Below, piece after piece: positions 1-8,429 of a stretch of 64,000 nt of DNA (its first letter is position 1; every line of letters begins with the position of its first letter). The stretch is from NCBI GenBank assembly GCA_021324115.1, contig JAJPJS010000002.1, positions 1-64,000 of the forward strand. Direction: 5' to 3'. The notes under the pieces are model-generated. The model was not told the origin of the DNA, made no database searches, and was given only the letters and a program-made list of their open reading frames with translations. Source of the stretch: Nitrososphaerota archaeon. GTDB lineage: Archaea; Thermoproteota; Nitrososphaeria; Conexivisphaerales; DTJL01. The position numbers were made by a program, and so were the translations under genes.

Positions 1-578
1 ACAGCATGCTGTTTCATTACCCCAACACGTGGCTCACTAAGCTTCAAGCCTCTTCCCTTGGAGTGCCTCAGATATATCTCAAAATTGCCGGTGGTCAGGA
101 AGAAAAGAGTGCATTGAAAGAGGCCATATTACGGGCGAAATCCGAGTTTGGAATAGAAGGCGTGGTGACCGGTGGTGTTAAGAGCGAATTCCAGAAATCC
201 TCATTCAAGAATGAGTTTGAATCGGCAGGGCTTGAAGCAATAAACCCGATCTGGGGTATAAATGAAGAAATTTATCTCTATACACTGTTGCGAGAAGGTC
301 TAAAAATCATGGTCACCAGTGTTTCAGCACTTGGCCTTGGCCGCGAGTGGCTGGGGAGAATTCTCGACCTGGACGCAATAAGCGAACTTGTAGCACTCTC
401 AAAGGAGTACAGATTCAACCCTTCACTTGAAGGTGGAGAAGGAGAAACGCTTGTACTGGACATGCCACTATTCAAACAAAAACTAGAAGTCTTGGACACG
501 GAAATGATATGGGACGGCTACCGTGGCTTCTTAAAGATTAAAAGTGCACACTTGATGGAGAAAGGCAACGTTGTTTGA
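1..578 (+). CDS. dph6: Diphthine-ammonia ligase (Dph6-type ATP pyrophosphatase), 5' truncated
   Basis: Dph6 performs the last, ATP-dependent amidation of diphthamide on elongation factor 2 in the cytosol. The visible 190 residues match the family after its N-terminal ATP-binding loop: an FHYPN segment followed by LTKLQA, then GVVTGGV and the C-terminal GGEGETLVLD motif. The SGGKDS-type loop that family members carry at the N-terminus is missing because the window begins inside the gene. The frame is open to base 3, so the first ATG at base 6 is an internal Met. The stop overlaps the start of srp54 by 8 bases. A second diphthamide gene, dph2, lies about 8 kb downstream. Confidence 0.85.
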   Translation, partial: SMLFHYPNTWLTKLQASSLGVPQIYLKIAGGQEEKSALKEAILRAKSEFGIEGVVTGGVKSEFQKSSFKNEFESAGLEAINPIWGINEEIYLYTLLREGLKIMVTSVSALGLGREWLGRILDLDAISELVALSKEYRFNPSLEGGEGETLVLDMPLFKQKLEVLDTEMIWDGYRGFLKIKSAHLMEKGNVV

Positions 579-1896
579 CAAAATCAGGGAGGGGCTTCAA
601 TCCGCCATTAAGAGGCTATTGGACCGAGATGTTGTTGATGAAGCAGCAATCAAGGAATTCGTAAGGGATATCCAACGAGAGATGATTCAAGCTGATGTAA
701 ATGTCAAGATTGTATATCAGCTCAGCAAAGATGTCGAAAATCGCCTTTTAGCGGAGAAAGCAAAGCCAGGCATATCCATCAAAGAGCAAGCAATTACTGT
801 GCTTTATGATGAGATGTCCAAAATTATGGGTGGGCAGGCACAGGTTATCCCTCCTAAGAACAAAATGTACACGGTTCTTTTGGTTGGTATTCAGGGTTCG
901 GGTAAAACTACATTTGCAGCCAAGCTGGCAAGATACTTTACGAAGAAGGGGTACAAGGTTGGACTGGTCTGTGCCGACGTATTCAGACCGGGCGCCTATG
1001 AGCAACTGAAAACCATGGCGGATCGTGTACCAGTTGAGGTTTTTGGGAACAAAGGCAAAGATGCAGTCAAAGTCGCCAGGGAAGGAAAGGAGTACTTCAA
1101 GGCTAAAGGGTTAGACATAGTTATAGTTGATACGGCCGGCAGACACAAGGAAGAAAAATCTTTACTCGATGAGATGAAACAAATCGAAAACGGAGTGTCG
1201 CCTGACCTTGCGCTTCTTGTAATTGATGGAACTATCGGCCAACAGGCTTTCTCCCAAGCTGATGCTTTTGCCAAGGCAACAAAGGTCGGAGGTATAGTTG
1301 TAACTAAACTCGATGGTACGGCCAAGGGTGGGGGAGCACTTGCAGCTGCTGCAGCAACAGGTGCAAAGATCATGTTTGTGTCAACGGGTGAGCGTATAGA
1401 CGATTTAGAAGAATTCTCGCCCACCAGGTTCGCGGGCAGAATACTCGGAATGGGTGACATTCAGGGCCTTATTGAACGGGTCAAGTCATTAGAGACCGAG
1501 GTGGATTCAGAAACTACAAGAAGAATCACTTCAGGAAAGATGACTCTGGACGACTTCGCAACTCAACTCGAGCAAATGGGCAAGCTTGGACCCCTCCAGA
1601 AAATAATGGAGATGATGCCTGGGTTGCCTAAAATCGAAGATGCTTCATTAAAACAGATGGAAAATAATCTGGTCAAGTGGAAGGCAATAATGAAATCAAT
1701 GACCGCAGAAGAAAGGAAGGATGTCTCCTTACTTGGCAGTTCCAGAATCAGAAGGATAGCGTATGGATCAGGTGTAACCGAAAAGGAAGTGAAAGAGTTG
1801 CTCAATCGTTTCGAACAGATGAAGAAAATGATGAAGAGTGCGAAGAAGATGCGATTTAACCGAGATCTGCTGAGACAGATGAGCGCTGGCGCGTGA
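571..1896 (+). CDS. srp54: Signal recognition particle 54 kDa GTPase
   Basis: SRP54 binds signal sequences and 7S RNA, and docks with FtsY to deliver ribosomes to the translocon. An N-terminal helical domain covers about residues 1-90. The G domain has the P-loop GIQGSGKTT (about 106-114), DTAGRH (about 187-192) and TKLDGTAKGGG. A Met-rich M domain (about 300-441) contains repeated MM and MKKM runs and SSRIRRIAYGSG. At 441 residues it has normal family length. The start is TTG, overlapping the dph6 stop, and pus10 follows 6 bases after the stop, so the three are probably cotranscribed. Its receptor ftsY is also in this window. Confidence 0.97.
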   Translation: MFDKIREGLQSAIKRLLDRDVVDEAAIKEFVRDIQREMIQADVNVKIVYQLSKDVENRLLAEKAKPGISIKEQAITVLYDEMSKIMGGQAQVIPPKNKMYTVLLVGIQGSGKTTFAAKLARYFTKKGYKVGLVCADVFRPGAYEQLKTMADRVPVEVFGNKGKDAVKVAREGKEYFKAKGLDIVIVDTAGRHKEEKSLLDEMKQIENGVSPDLALLVIDGTIGQQAFSQADAFAKATKVGGIVVTKLDGTAKGGGALAAAAATGAKIMFVSTGERIDDLEEFSPTRFAGRILGMGDIQGLIERVKSLETEVDSETTRRITSGKMTLDDFATQLEQMGKLGPLQKIMEMMPGLPKIEDASLKQMENNLVKWKAIMKSMTAEERKDVSLLGSSRIRRIAYGSGVTEKEVKELLNRFEQMKKMMKSAKKMRFNRDLLRQMSAGA

Positions 1897-1902
1897 GTCT
1901 GT

Positions 1903-3042
1903 GTGAAAGATTATCTGCCAAAGGCGAGGAAGATTACAGCCAAGGTAAAAATCTGCAACTGGTGCCTTGGAAGACAGTTTACCACCAAGTTGAAAGACGC
2001 CCCAGCGCTAGGAACTTCTTTGGGTTCGATAGAAACCAACTCCTGTGAGTTTTGTGGTGGGGCCTACACTGAACGTGTGAAAACTATACAAGATATTATC
2101 ACAAAACTGGCCGAGTATGAAATTCGAAGCATCCAGATCGGAGTCATCGTTCCTAAGCATATGATCGATAGAGAAGACGAAATGCGGTCCAAATTAAGGT
2201 TGAATACAGGAGTTGGCATCAAGAAGGCATTGGTCTCACTATACCGATCAGAGCTACGAAGCAGGCTGCCCCAGATTTTTCAAACCAACCTTCCTGATGT
2301 TTTTGTCAAAATAGATTTGGAAGGAAACACATCTCATATAGAAAGCAAGTCCGTGTCATATCTTGTCCGTTACGTCAAGCTTGAGCGTGGCATACGAACA
2401 AGGAGCAAGGTATGTGAACGGTGTGGTGGAGTTGGATGTGAGGTTTGTTCGGAAACCGGGTTAGAAAGCAATCCTCTTTCTGTAGAATTTTTGGTAGTAA
2501 GACAATTCAAAAGAGCCTTCGCTGCATCCAGAATTCGAATTTCTTGGTCAGGAACCGACGATGAAGAGAGCATTGTTAACGGATCTGGCAGACCTATCTT
2601 TGTTCAGGTCTTGAATCCGATGCATAGATACACTGGAATCAGTAGACTTGATCGGATGGTGGGGGGGCCTGTCCAGCTTACTCAAGTGGAAGAAAAGGAG
2701 CTCGATACGTCGATGATTGTCGGGCTGAAAAAGCTTGTGAAGTACACCCTTGAGACATCACACCCCTGGGTTCCGGGTGATATCAACATAGAATCCATGT
2801 TCAGAAACAGAGTCGTGCCCTCGGCCTCGAAGAATCTTAGAAGGGTATACTGGTTAAAGGTCGTGGAAGTTCAAAATTCAAGCATAACAATGATTGCGTA
2901 TATGGACAACGGAATAAGCCCTTGGAACTTGCTCAAGTGGCGCCATTCCGAGCAAGACGCTGAACTTGGAGTCTTGGAAGCACTTGGAAGTGAGATGGTC
3001 ACAAAATATACATATGATGTGCTGGATTTCAGGCAGGATTAG
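1903..3042 (+). CDS. pus10: tRNA pseudouridine synthase Pus10
   Basis: Archaeal Pus10 makes pseudouridine 54/55 in the tRNA T-loop. The protein (379 residues, GTG start) has an N-terminal zinc site from two CxxC pairs (C18/C21 and C48/C51), a second cysteine cluster (about 171-182) and a C-terminal catalytic domain ending in KYTYDVLDFRQD. The catalytic stretch, normally close to GREDVDVRMLG.GRPF, here reads SGTDDEESIVNGSGRPIF: the catalytic Asp position and GRP survive, but the Arg after Gly is Thr and the rest has drifted. It follows srp54 by 6 bases and is probably in the same operon. The family call is firm; activity is inferred. Confidence 0.88.
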   Translation: MKDYLPKARKITAKVKICNWCLGRQFTTKLKDAPALGTSLGSIETNSCEFCGGAYTERVKTIQDIITKLAEYEIRSIQIGVIVPKHMIDREDEMRSKLRLNTGVGIKKALVSLYRSELRSRLPQIFQTNLPDVFVKIDLEGNTSHIESKSVSYLVRYVKLERGIRTRSKVCERCGGVGCEVCSETGLESNPLSVEFLVVRQFKRAFAASRIRISWSGTDDEESIVNGSGRPIFVQVLNPMHRYTGISRLDRMVGGPVQLTQVEEKELDTSMIVGLKKLVKYTLETSHPWVPGDINIESMFRNRVVPSASKNLRRVYWLKVVEVQNSSITMIAYMDNGISPWNLLKWRHSEQDAELGVLEALGSEMVTKYTYDVLDFRQD

Positions 3043-3052
3043 ATGGTAGAAA

Positions 3053-3064
3053 TGCTTATTATCT
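3053..3064 (+). promoter_or_regulatory. TATA-like box for rpl21e-rpo4
   Basis: An A/T-rich element (GCTTATTATC) lies about 35-45 bases before the rpl21e ATG, just after the pus10 stop. An archaeal promoter here would give a short leader. Confidence 0.4.
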
Positions 3065-3097
3065 GCTCCGAAACGCCAAGCTTCGAGCGAGCGTCTC

Positions 3098-3379
3098 ATG
3101 CCGCAGCATAGAGGGCCAAGGAGAAAGACAAGAAGTCTGCTGACATCGAAAGGGAAACACGGGCTATCAAGATTGATGGAGCAATATCAAGAAGGGCAAA
3201 AAGTTGTCGTAGACATAGAACCTGCACAGAGTAAGGGCATGCCGCATAGAAGATTTCAAGGGAAGGTCGGAGTTGTAGAGAGTGTGAGAAGAAGGTCCGT
3301 CGTTTTGAAAGTGATGGTTGGTAATAAGGAGAAAAAGCCTATAGTCCGGCTGGAACATATTAAACGCCTTAAGGAGTGA
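3098..3379 (+). CDS. rpl21e: Ribosomal protein L21e
   Basis: L21e is a large-subunit protein found in archaea and eukaryotes. The 93-residue sequence is close to the usual length of about 95. It begins MPQHRGPRRKTRSLL, carries an SH3-like core (YQEGQKVVVDIEP, then GMPHRRFQGKVGVV) and ends in VRLEHIKRLKE. The stop overlaps the rpo4 start. The order L21e, Rpo4, DUF655, KsgA recurs widely in archaea and supports the call. Confidence 0.96.
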   Translation: MPQHRGPRRKTRSLLTSKGKHGLSRLMEQYQEGQKVVVDIEPAQSKGMPHRRFQGKVGVVESVRRRSVVLKVMVGNKEKKPIVRLEHIKRLKE

Positions 3380-3726
3380 GTGCTTTGGTTAATGAAATTT
3401 CAAGAAAACCCATTACTTTACACGAAGCGAAGGAAATGCTTACCGGGATTGACGTGGAGACGGCCGATCAGATTCAAAAGCGGGCTCTTGATTATGTTTC
3501 GAAGTTCGCCAAATTCCCTGGTGCCGAAGCTAGATCACTAGTAGAAAAGCTGGTCAAGGAAGCCGGGCTTACCGAATATCAGGCAATTGAGGTGGTTAAT
3601 GTAATGCCCAAGACGAGAGAGGAGCTGAGAACCTTCACCGTCGGATGGAGGCAGCTTGCGCCAACCGAGACGTTGGATAAGATATTGCAAATACTCGCAA
3701 CCGCCAAAGTAGAGGCTAAGGCTTAA
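3376..3726 (+). CDS. rpo4: RNA polymerase subunit Rpo4 (RpoF)
   Basis: Rpo4 pairs with Rpo7 to form the RNA polymerase stalk, the counterpart of eukaryotic Rpb4. The protein has 116 residues, normal for the family, with the HRDC-like helical core: the segment KPITLHEAKEML, then YVSKFAKFP and a C-terminal run ending TLDKILQIL. The GTG start overlaps the rpl21e stop; a TTG eight bases later is an alternative. It lies in the conserved L21e-Rpo4-DUF655-KsgA cluster. Confidence 0.92.
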   Translation: MSALVNEISRKPITLHEAKEMLTGIDVETADQIQKRALDYVSKFAKFPGAEARSLVEKLVKEAGLTEYQAIEVVNVMPKTREELRTFTVGWRQLAPTETLDKILQILATAKVEAKA

Positions 3727-3850
3727 ATCTAAGCAGGGTCATCGAATAGCAGTAGCTGAGATGATCATGCTGAAGAATGATATGATTGGATGCCTCTGGT
3801 CCTCAGACTATATTATGCATAGGTAATGCTGGAGAATAATCTGAAAATTG

Positions 3851-4417
3851 ATGCCACAACCCCCAATCAAGAGGTATGAAGAATATGCGTACGTACTGGA
3901 TTTCATGCCTAGATCCCGTTCCCGCCTGGTAAAGAATAGGGAAGGACAAATTGTACAGGTGATAGGAGAAGAGTATCTTACACTTCTGGAACTTCTGGCA
4001 TTCGATAATGCAACGTTCATACAAGGCGAACGCATTTACATAGGCAAGGAGAAAAGAGAGAAAATAGCAAGCGTGCTTGGAAAGCTTCAATATGATGATT
4101 TGACAAATGGAGCCAAGAATGAGCTTCCATCCGTGCTTGAAAAGATAGTCATGAGTAATGAATTGAAATATGTGACCTATTTTAATACACTTCAACCAAT
4201 AACTCCAAGATTACACGCTCTCGAATTGATCCCTGGAGTTGGAAGGACACTTACAGTCCACATATTAGACAAAAGAGAACAGAAACCATTTGACTCATTT
4301 CAGGATGTTGAAAAGAGGACCGGTTTGAAAGACCCGGGTAAACAGCTTGCAAAACGACTGCTTGAAGAAATTACAGGCAAGGCTAGAATCAATATACTAT
4401 TGAAGAGATGGTCTTGA
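3851..4417 (+). CDS. DUF655 RNA-binding protein (OB fold plus helix-hairpin-helix)
   Basis: This is the DUF655 family, found almost only in archaea between Rpo4 and KsgA and thought to bind nucleic acid; its role is not established. The N-terminal half contains YAYVLDFMPRSRS and an OB-like strand set. The C-terminal half holds a helix-hairpin-helix with LIPGVG near residue 125 and a second hairpin around KRTGLKDPGKQLAKRLLEEI. I chose the ATG at 3851 over the TTG just before it, giving 188 residues. The stop overlaps ksgA by 10 bases, which suggests translational coupling. Confidence 0.85.
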   Translation: MPQPPIKRYEEYAYVLDFMPRSRSRLVKNREGQIVQVIGEEYLTLLELLAFDNATFIQGERIYIGKEKREKIASVLGKLQYDDLTNGAKNELPSVLEKIVMSNELKYVTYFNTLQPITPRLHALELIPGVGRTLTVHILDKREQKPFDSFQDVEKRTGLKDPGKQLAKRLLEEITGKARINILLKRWS

Positions 4418-5160
4418 GACATACCAAATGGGGTCAACATTTCATAATTAGTCAAGAACTCATCGATCGCCTTCTTGAATTCGCTTCGATAAATAGGCGC
4501 GAAAGGATATTCGAAATAGGAACTGGCGACGGCCGACTCACCAGATCTATTGCACAGAGATGTTCGTATGTATTATCATATGAATTGGATAAATTACTAT
4601 TCAACACTGCCTGTAATAACATGAAGGGTTACACGAACCTGAAAATCATCAATGGCGACGCGTTGAAAGCCGATGCAGATGATTTTGATTGTGTGGTATC
4701 GAGTCTTCCCTACTACCTTTCAGGCAAATTCATTGAATGGTTCGCTCGTCAAAAGGTGCCACGAGCGGTTTTAATAATCCAAAAGGATTTTTTCGACAAA
4801 CTGGCTGCTAATGTGGGCGAACGTAAATATGGGCCTCACTCGGTTATTGCCCAATATTGCTTTAGGCTAACAAAAGGCGATCTAGTCCCGAATGGTATGT
4901 TTACTCCGCCACCACGAGTGACATCGGTAATCGTCAGGTTTGACAGAAAAGTTCGACTGGAAAAGGCGAGAGACATATCGGTGGGGTTGAAAATGCTTTT
5001 CAGCTTTCGAGGTAAAACAATAAGAGCTACCGAAAAATTGTTGAAGAAATCTTCACAGGGTGCATTGCCAGAATTTCCAAATAAGAACATGCGAGTCGAG
5101 GAGCTCGATCCGAATCAGGCGATCCTGGCTGCAACTATGATTCGTGGGGTGGTTGATTGA
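4408..5160 (+). CDS. ksgA: 16S rRNA dimethyladenosine transferase KsgA/Dim1
   Basis: KsgA dimethylates two adjacent adenosines in the 3' hairpin of 16S rRNA late in small-subunit assembly. The sequence opens with KWGQHFIIS, then has the SAM-binding motif EIGTGDGRLT (about 37-46), an acidic YELDK motif and INGDAL. The C-terminal part contains FTPPPRVTSVIVRF, typical of the family. The catalytic NLPY/NIPY motif reads SLPY here, losing the usual Asn. At 250 residues it is slightly short. It overlaps the upstream DUF655 gene and the downstream methyltransferase gene (ATG start, 3-base overlap at its stop). Confidence 0.9.
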   Translation: MVLRHTKWGQHFIISQELIDRLLEFASINRRERIFEIGTGDGRLTRSIAQRCSYVLSYELDKLLFNTACNNMKGYTNLKIINGDALKADADDFDCVVSSLPYYLSGKFIEWFARQKVPRAVLIIQKDFFDKLAANVGERKYGPHSVIAQYCFRLTKGDLVPNGMFTPPPRVTSVIVRFDRKVRLEKARDISVGLKMLFSFRGKTIRATEKLLKKSSQGALPEFPNKNMRVEELDPNQAILAATMIRGVVD

Positions 5161-5699
5161 AGAGAACCTATGAGCCACGAGAAGATAGTTTCTTCCTGCT
5201 TGACTCGGTAAAGGAGCCCATAACCGGCCGCTTGCTGGAAATGGGTGTGGGGAGGGGTTTCATCTTGCTCAACCTCATGAAGAAAAACGCTTTAGATGAA
5301 GGGTTTGGAACTGATATTGACATTGATGCGCTTATTGAAACCGAAAACTCATCCAATGGTTGTCTTTTGAACCTCGTTCTTTGTGATTGTGCTTCGGCTT
5401 TCCGGGCATCAAGCTTTGATGTTGTGGTTTTCAATCCTCCTTATTTGATAGGGCACTGGAAGGAAGATAGGACGATATTCGGCAAAAGGGGTGGTACATG
5501 GATTCCGTATGTTATGCTTCAAGACGCCATAAGGCTCATAAAGCCATCACACAACGTATTTTTCATATTGTCTTCAGAAAGCGAAGTTAAAGAGCTGTTC
5601 GACCTTGCTAAGGGAGCGGGAGAAATAGAAGAGCTCCATAGAAAGAGGTTCTTCTTCGAGGAGCTTATCGTATATAGATTTACTCGCCTAACCGACTGA
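5157..5699 (+). CDS. HemK2/Mtq2-type glutamine methyltransferase
   Basis: A small SAM-dependent methyltransferase of 180 residues, the usual length of the archaeal HemK2 family, which methylates the glutamine of the release-factor GGQ motif. It shows YEPREDSFFLLDSV at the N-terminus, the SAM loop LEMGVGRGF and the catalytic NPPYLIG motif (about 97-103), diagnostic for N5-glutamine or amino-group methylation. The TTG start overlaps the ksgA stop. Its likely partner, aRF1, is at the far end of the window. The exact target is inferred from the family. Confidence 0.82.
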   Translation: MKRTYEPREDSFFLLDSVKEPITGRLLEMGVGRGFILLNLMKKNALDEGFGTDIDIDALIETENSSNGCLLNLVLCDCASAFRASSFDVVVFNPPYLIGHWKEDRTIFGKRGGTWIPYVMLQDAIRLIKPSHNVFFILSSESEVKELFDLAKGAGEIEELHRKRFFFEELIVYRFTRLTD

Positions 5700-5803
5700 T
5701 AGCTGCTTTCGGCCCTCTCTGTGTCCTATAAAATGCAGATTCTGGCGAAGCACAATACCGGTTTTGATGAAGCGTAGATAAGAATAAATTCAGTTTGAAA
5801 TGA

Positions 5804-6508
5804 ATGCTACGAAGTATGCGCATTTCCGGCCTTTCAGTAGCGATGGTTCAGCCGAAATATAGCCTAAACGTGGGTTATGTAGCAAGAGTCATGAGTAATT
5901 TCGGACTAGAACGGTTGATCATTATTGACAGAAAGAGGCTCGGACTTTCTTCGTTCGTCTTTGCATCCCATGGTCGCGATATATTGGAGAATGTGGATCA
6001 TATGAGCTGGCAACAAGTGTTGGGAGAATTTGATTTTATAATTGGGACGACGGCAATCGCAACAGCGGGGAGAAATCCTCTTCGATCTACCCTGAGTCCA
6101 GAAAAACTCGGACGTTTGAATTTCGAACCATCAAAAAGTGTGTTGGTTCTTGGCCGGGATGACACCGGACTTACGAAGCAAGAGTTGGCCCACTGTGATG
6201 TTATACTGAGTGTCTCAACTGGCACGAGCTACAGAACACTAAACATTTCCCATGCGCTTGCTATAATACTATATGCTTTGAACAGAACCGAAGGCGTCGC
6301 ATTTCGGCGAAATGGAATAAACCGCAAATTGAAGGATACAGCAATGAATTATGTCGACAACCTCCTTATCAAAACGGGCTTTATTGACTCAAAAAAGCTG
6401 GAAGTCAACATAATACTCAAAAAATTGTTCAATGAATCTTACCTGAATGAAAACCAGTTTTCGGTCATTTTAGGATTCTTGCGCAGACTGGACAGGAAAC
6501 TCAATTGA
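5804..6508 (+). CDS. SPOUT RNA 2'-O-methyltransferase, TrmJ-like
   Basis: A knotted SPOUT-class methyltransferase resembling TrmJ, which 2'-O-methylates position 32 of tRNA. The 234-residue protein has the N-terminal VAMVQPKYSLNVGYVARVM pattern, VLGRDDTGLTKQEL (about residues 107-120) and the knot segment LSVSTGTSYRTLNISHA. An alternative Met lies four codons downstream of the chosen ATG. A C-terminal helical tail matches TrmJ layout. It is preceded by a 104-base gap and faces the opposing trmG10-like gene with 4 bases between the stops. Confidence 0.82.
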   Translation: MLRSMRISGLSVAMVQPKYSLNVGYVARVMSNFGLERLIIIDRKRLGLSSFVFASHGRDILENVDHMSWQQVLGEFDFIIGTTAIATAGRNPLRSTLSPEKLGRLNFEPSKSVLVLGRDDTGLTKQELAHCDVILSVSTGTSYRTLNISHALAIILYALNRTEGVAFRRNGINRKLKDTAMNYVDNLLIKTGFIDSKKLEVNIILKKLFNESYLNENQFSVILGFLRRLDRKLN

Positions 6509-6512
6509 TCAT

Positions 6513-7694
6513 TCATACCCTTTTAAACAAGTAAAGATTGCGTTTCACCCATCTGGTGCTTTGAATGCCAAGCTGGATGTAACTCCTGCCAGAATCCGCC
6601 AAAATTGGAGTGAGTCTATCATTCCTGCCACTTTCAAGTTCCAATCTCAGTGGTCCTTCCTTGGTCTGGACTTCAGGTGCTACGATTCCAGCCAAACCTC
6701 CTATTTTCAGCACTCTTCCTATGGAATGAAGAGCGTCTTGATACGTCCCTTTTGATCTTAGTAAGGCTCTACTGGCATCTGAATACGCCGGTAGGTGGTC
6801 ATAGGCGGGCAGCAGGATTGGTTCTGTTACCACTGCATCAACCGATTGGTCTGGAATCAGCTTCTCCAAACTTCTCGCATCTCCAACTGTAAGTCTGTAA
6901 TGCCCCAATTTAACCTGGGGATACTTGACGCGTAACCATTCCAGGTAACGATGAGATTCTCTGATTTGCCTACGGTCAATGTCTATACCTATGCAGTCGA
7001 TACCCATCAACATCGCCTCGCCTATGATCGTTCCCGACCCGCAGAAAGGGTCCATTAGAAGTCCGCCAGGAGGACATGATGTTATGTTCACTAATGTTTT
7101 TGCAAGTCTGGGTGACATTGCAATTTTGGGAATCTCGGAAGGTCTGTTTACAGACCTTGCGCGGAAATCCTCCGTGTTGAACACATGAGTTGTCATTCCA
7201 AAAATGCTTTTTGCTCTGTCATCACCGACAACTATAATATCAAATATCTCCCTTGAGACTATGTCTTCGGCATAGATCTCGTGCCCGGGGTCTGTCCTGA
7301 CAAGATTAACTCGCCTCACTTTTCGAGAACGCAAAGTTAAAAGTAGGTCCTCGATAAGTGATGTATACATCAAGTGCGGGCTCGGTGAACAGTACAGACT
7401 CACTGAATAGTTCTTCTTTGATGATTCTTCGAATAATCTGACAGTTTCATCCAACGCTTCAGGACCAGAGCCTTCGAATGTGACAACGCCTATCTTATGA
7501 AAACCAGCCAGCTTCTTGATTTCACCCCAGACCGGAGAGTCGGTTCTCAATACATATGCAGAATCGCAAATTTTTCGTATCTCTTTGATTTTTTCCTTTA
7601 AGACCGACCTGACCTCGGCTATTGACGCTTCACCAAATGCGGGAATAAGAATCAGGTTTGATTGCTTTTCGTCTACCTTTCCGACTCTGAGCAT
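6513..7694 (-). CDS. Trm11/TrmG10-family tRNA guanosine N2-methyltransferase
   Basis: This 393-residue protein belongs to the THUMP-linked UPF0020 class that methylates N2 of G10 in archaeal tRNA. The first 170 residues form the THUMP-like part. The Rossmann methyltransferase domain begins near SPRLAKTLVNI and contains MDPFCGSGTIIGEAML and CIGIDID. The catalytic motif, usually DPPYG, reads TEPILLPAY here, so both the Asp and the aromatic residue are altered. An ATG start is used. It stands alone on the minus strand, convergent with the trmJ-like gene. G10 as the target is inferred from the family. Confidence 0.75.
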   Translation of the reverse strand: MLRVGKVDEKQSNLILIPAFGEASIAEVRSVLKEKIKEIRKICDSAYVLRTDSPVWGEIKKLAGFHKIGVVTFEGSGPEALDETVRLFEESSKKNYSVSLYCSPSPHLMYTSLIEDLLLTLRSRKVRRVNLVRTDPGHEIYAEDIVSREIFDIIVVGDDRAKSIFGMTTHVFNTEDFRARSVNRPSEIPKIAMSPRLAKTLVNITSCPPGGLLMDPFCGSGTIIGEAMLMGIDCIGIDIDRRQIRESHRYLEWLRVKYPQVKLGHYRLTVGDARSLEKLIPDQSVDAVVTEPILLPAYDHLPAYSDASRALLRSKGTYQDALHSIGRVLKIGGLAGIVAPEVQTKEGPLRLELESGRNDRLTPILADSGRSYIQLGIQSTRWVKRNLYLFKRV

Positions 7695-7878
7695 ATAAAT
7701 AAAATCGAAAGATGTATTCGGTCAATCCTCTTATAGCTTTCGAATCGTCCAAAACACAAGACGGCAACCCCAAATATGTACAAAAGCTGCTGTTCCCTTG
7801 TAGGATTATCGAATCCTTTCATGCGAGTCTGAAGTATGCATTATTGCTTCCCATGAAAATAACCAAATCAGCAGAATG

Positions 7879-7888
7879 CTTTTAAACA
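7879..7888 (+). promoter_or_regulatory. TATA-like box for rpl10e operon
   Basis: The element CTTTTAAACA lies about 30-38 bases before the TTG start of rpl10e, the spacing expected for a short-leader archaeal mRNA. A GACCGG...CCGGTT inverted repeat follows it just before the gene. Confidence 0.5.
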
Positions 7889-7916
7889 CTGACTTCAAGA
7901 CCGGCTCTGACCGGTT

Positions 7917-8429
7917 TTGCATGGGAGGAACTACACACCAGTGCGGGGTCAACCATATACTAGGAAGGAGTATGTAGGTGGACCTCCACAACCCAAAATC
8001 GCAAGATTTACCATGGGTAACCCAAGCGACAAGTATGACCATAAGTTCAGACTTGTATCCTTAGAGAAGGCCCAGATAAGGCATAATGCATTAGAAGCGT
8101 GCAGAGTTGCAGTCAACAAGATCGCAGGACCTTTAGGTGAGGGTAATTACTACCTTTGGATAAGGGTTTATCCGCACATAATTCTCAAAGAGAACAAAAT
8201 GATAGCGACAGCAGGTGCAGACAGGTTACAGGAAGGCATGAGAAAGTCTTTTGGTAAACCAACCGGCTTGGCTGCACGGGTATATCCCGGTACGGTCATA
8301 CTTGAATTGGGAATAAAGGGCAACAACGTAAAGGCTGCACTAGATTCGCTCAGGGTCTCTGCTAGCAAGCTACCAGTAAAGACCAAAATCGAAGAATTCG
8401 GCATCCCTGCAGAGGTCGCCGGTGCTTGA
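7917..8429 (+). CDS. rpl10e: Ribosomal protein L10e (L16 family)
   Basis: L10e is the archaeal counterpart of bacterial L16 and sits near the central protuberance and tRNA-binding sites. The 170-residue protein begins MHGRNYTPVRGQPYTRKEY and has the family core FTMGNPSDKYDHKF, the NYYLWIRVYPHIILKENKM loop and KPTGLAARVYPG. The TTG start fits the N-terminal family sequence directly, and no in-frame ATG precedes it. It overlaps the start of dph2 by 8 bases. Confidence 0.95.
   Translation: MHGRNYTPVRGQPYTRKEYVGGPPQPKIARFTMGNPSDKYDHKFRLVSLEKAQIRHNALEACRVAVNKIAGPLGEGNYYLWIRVYPHIILKENKMIATAGADRLQEGMRKSFGKPTGLAARVYPGTVILELGIKGNNVKAALDSLRVSASKLPVKTKIEEFGIPAEVAGA

Noticed and set aside
6..578. ATG at base 6 as the true start of dph6
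   Set aside because: The frame stays open to the window edge and the family's N-terminal ATP loop is missing, so the gene is cut by the window.
3755..3810. Possible C/D box guide RNA between rpo4 and the DUF655 gene
   Set aside because: C-like and D'-like boxes are present but the final D box is absent and the spacing is irregular.
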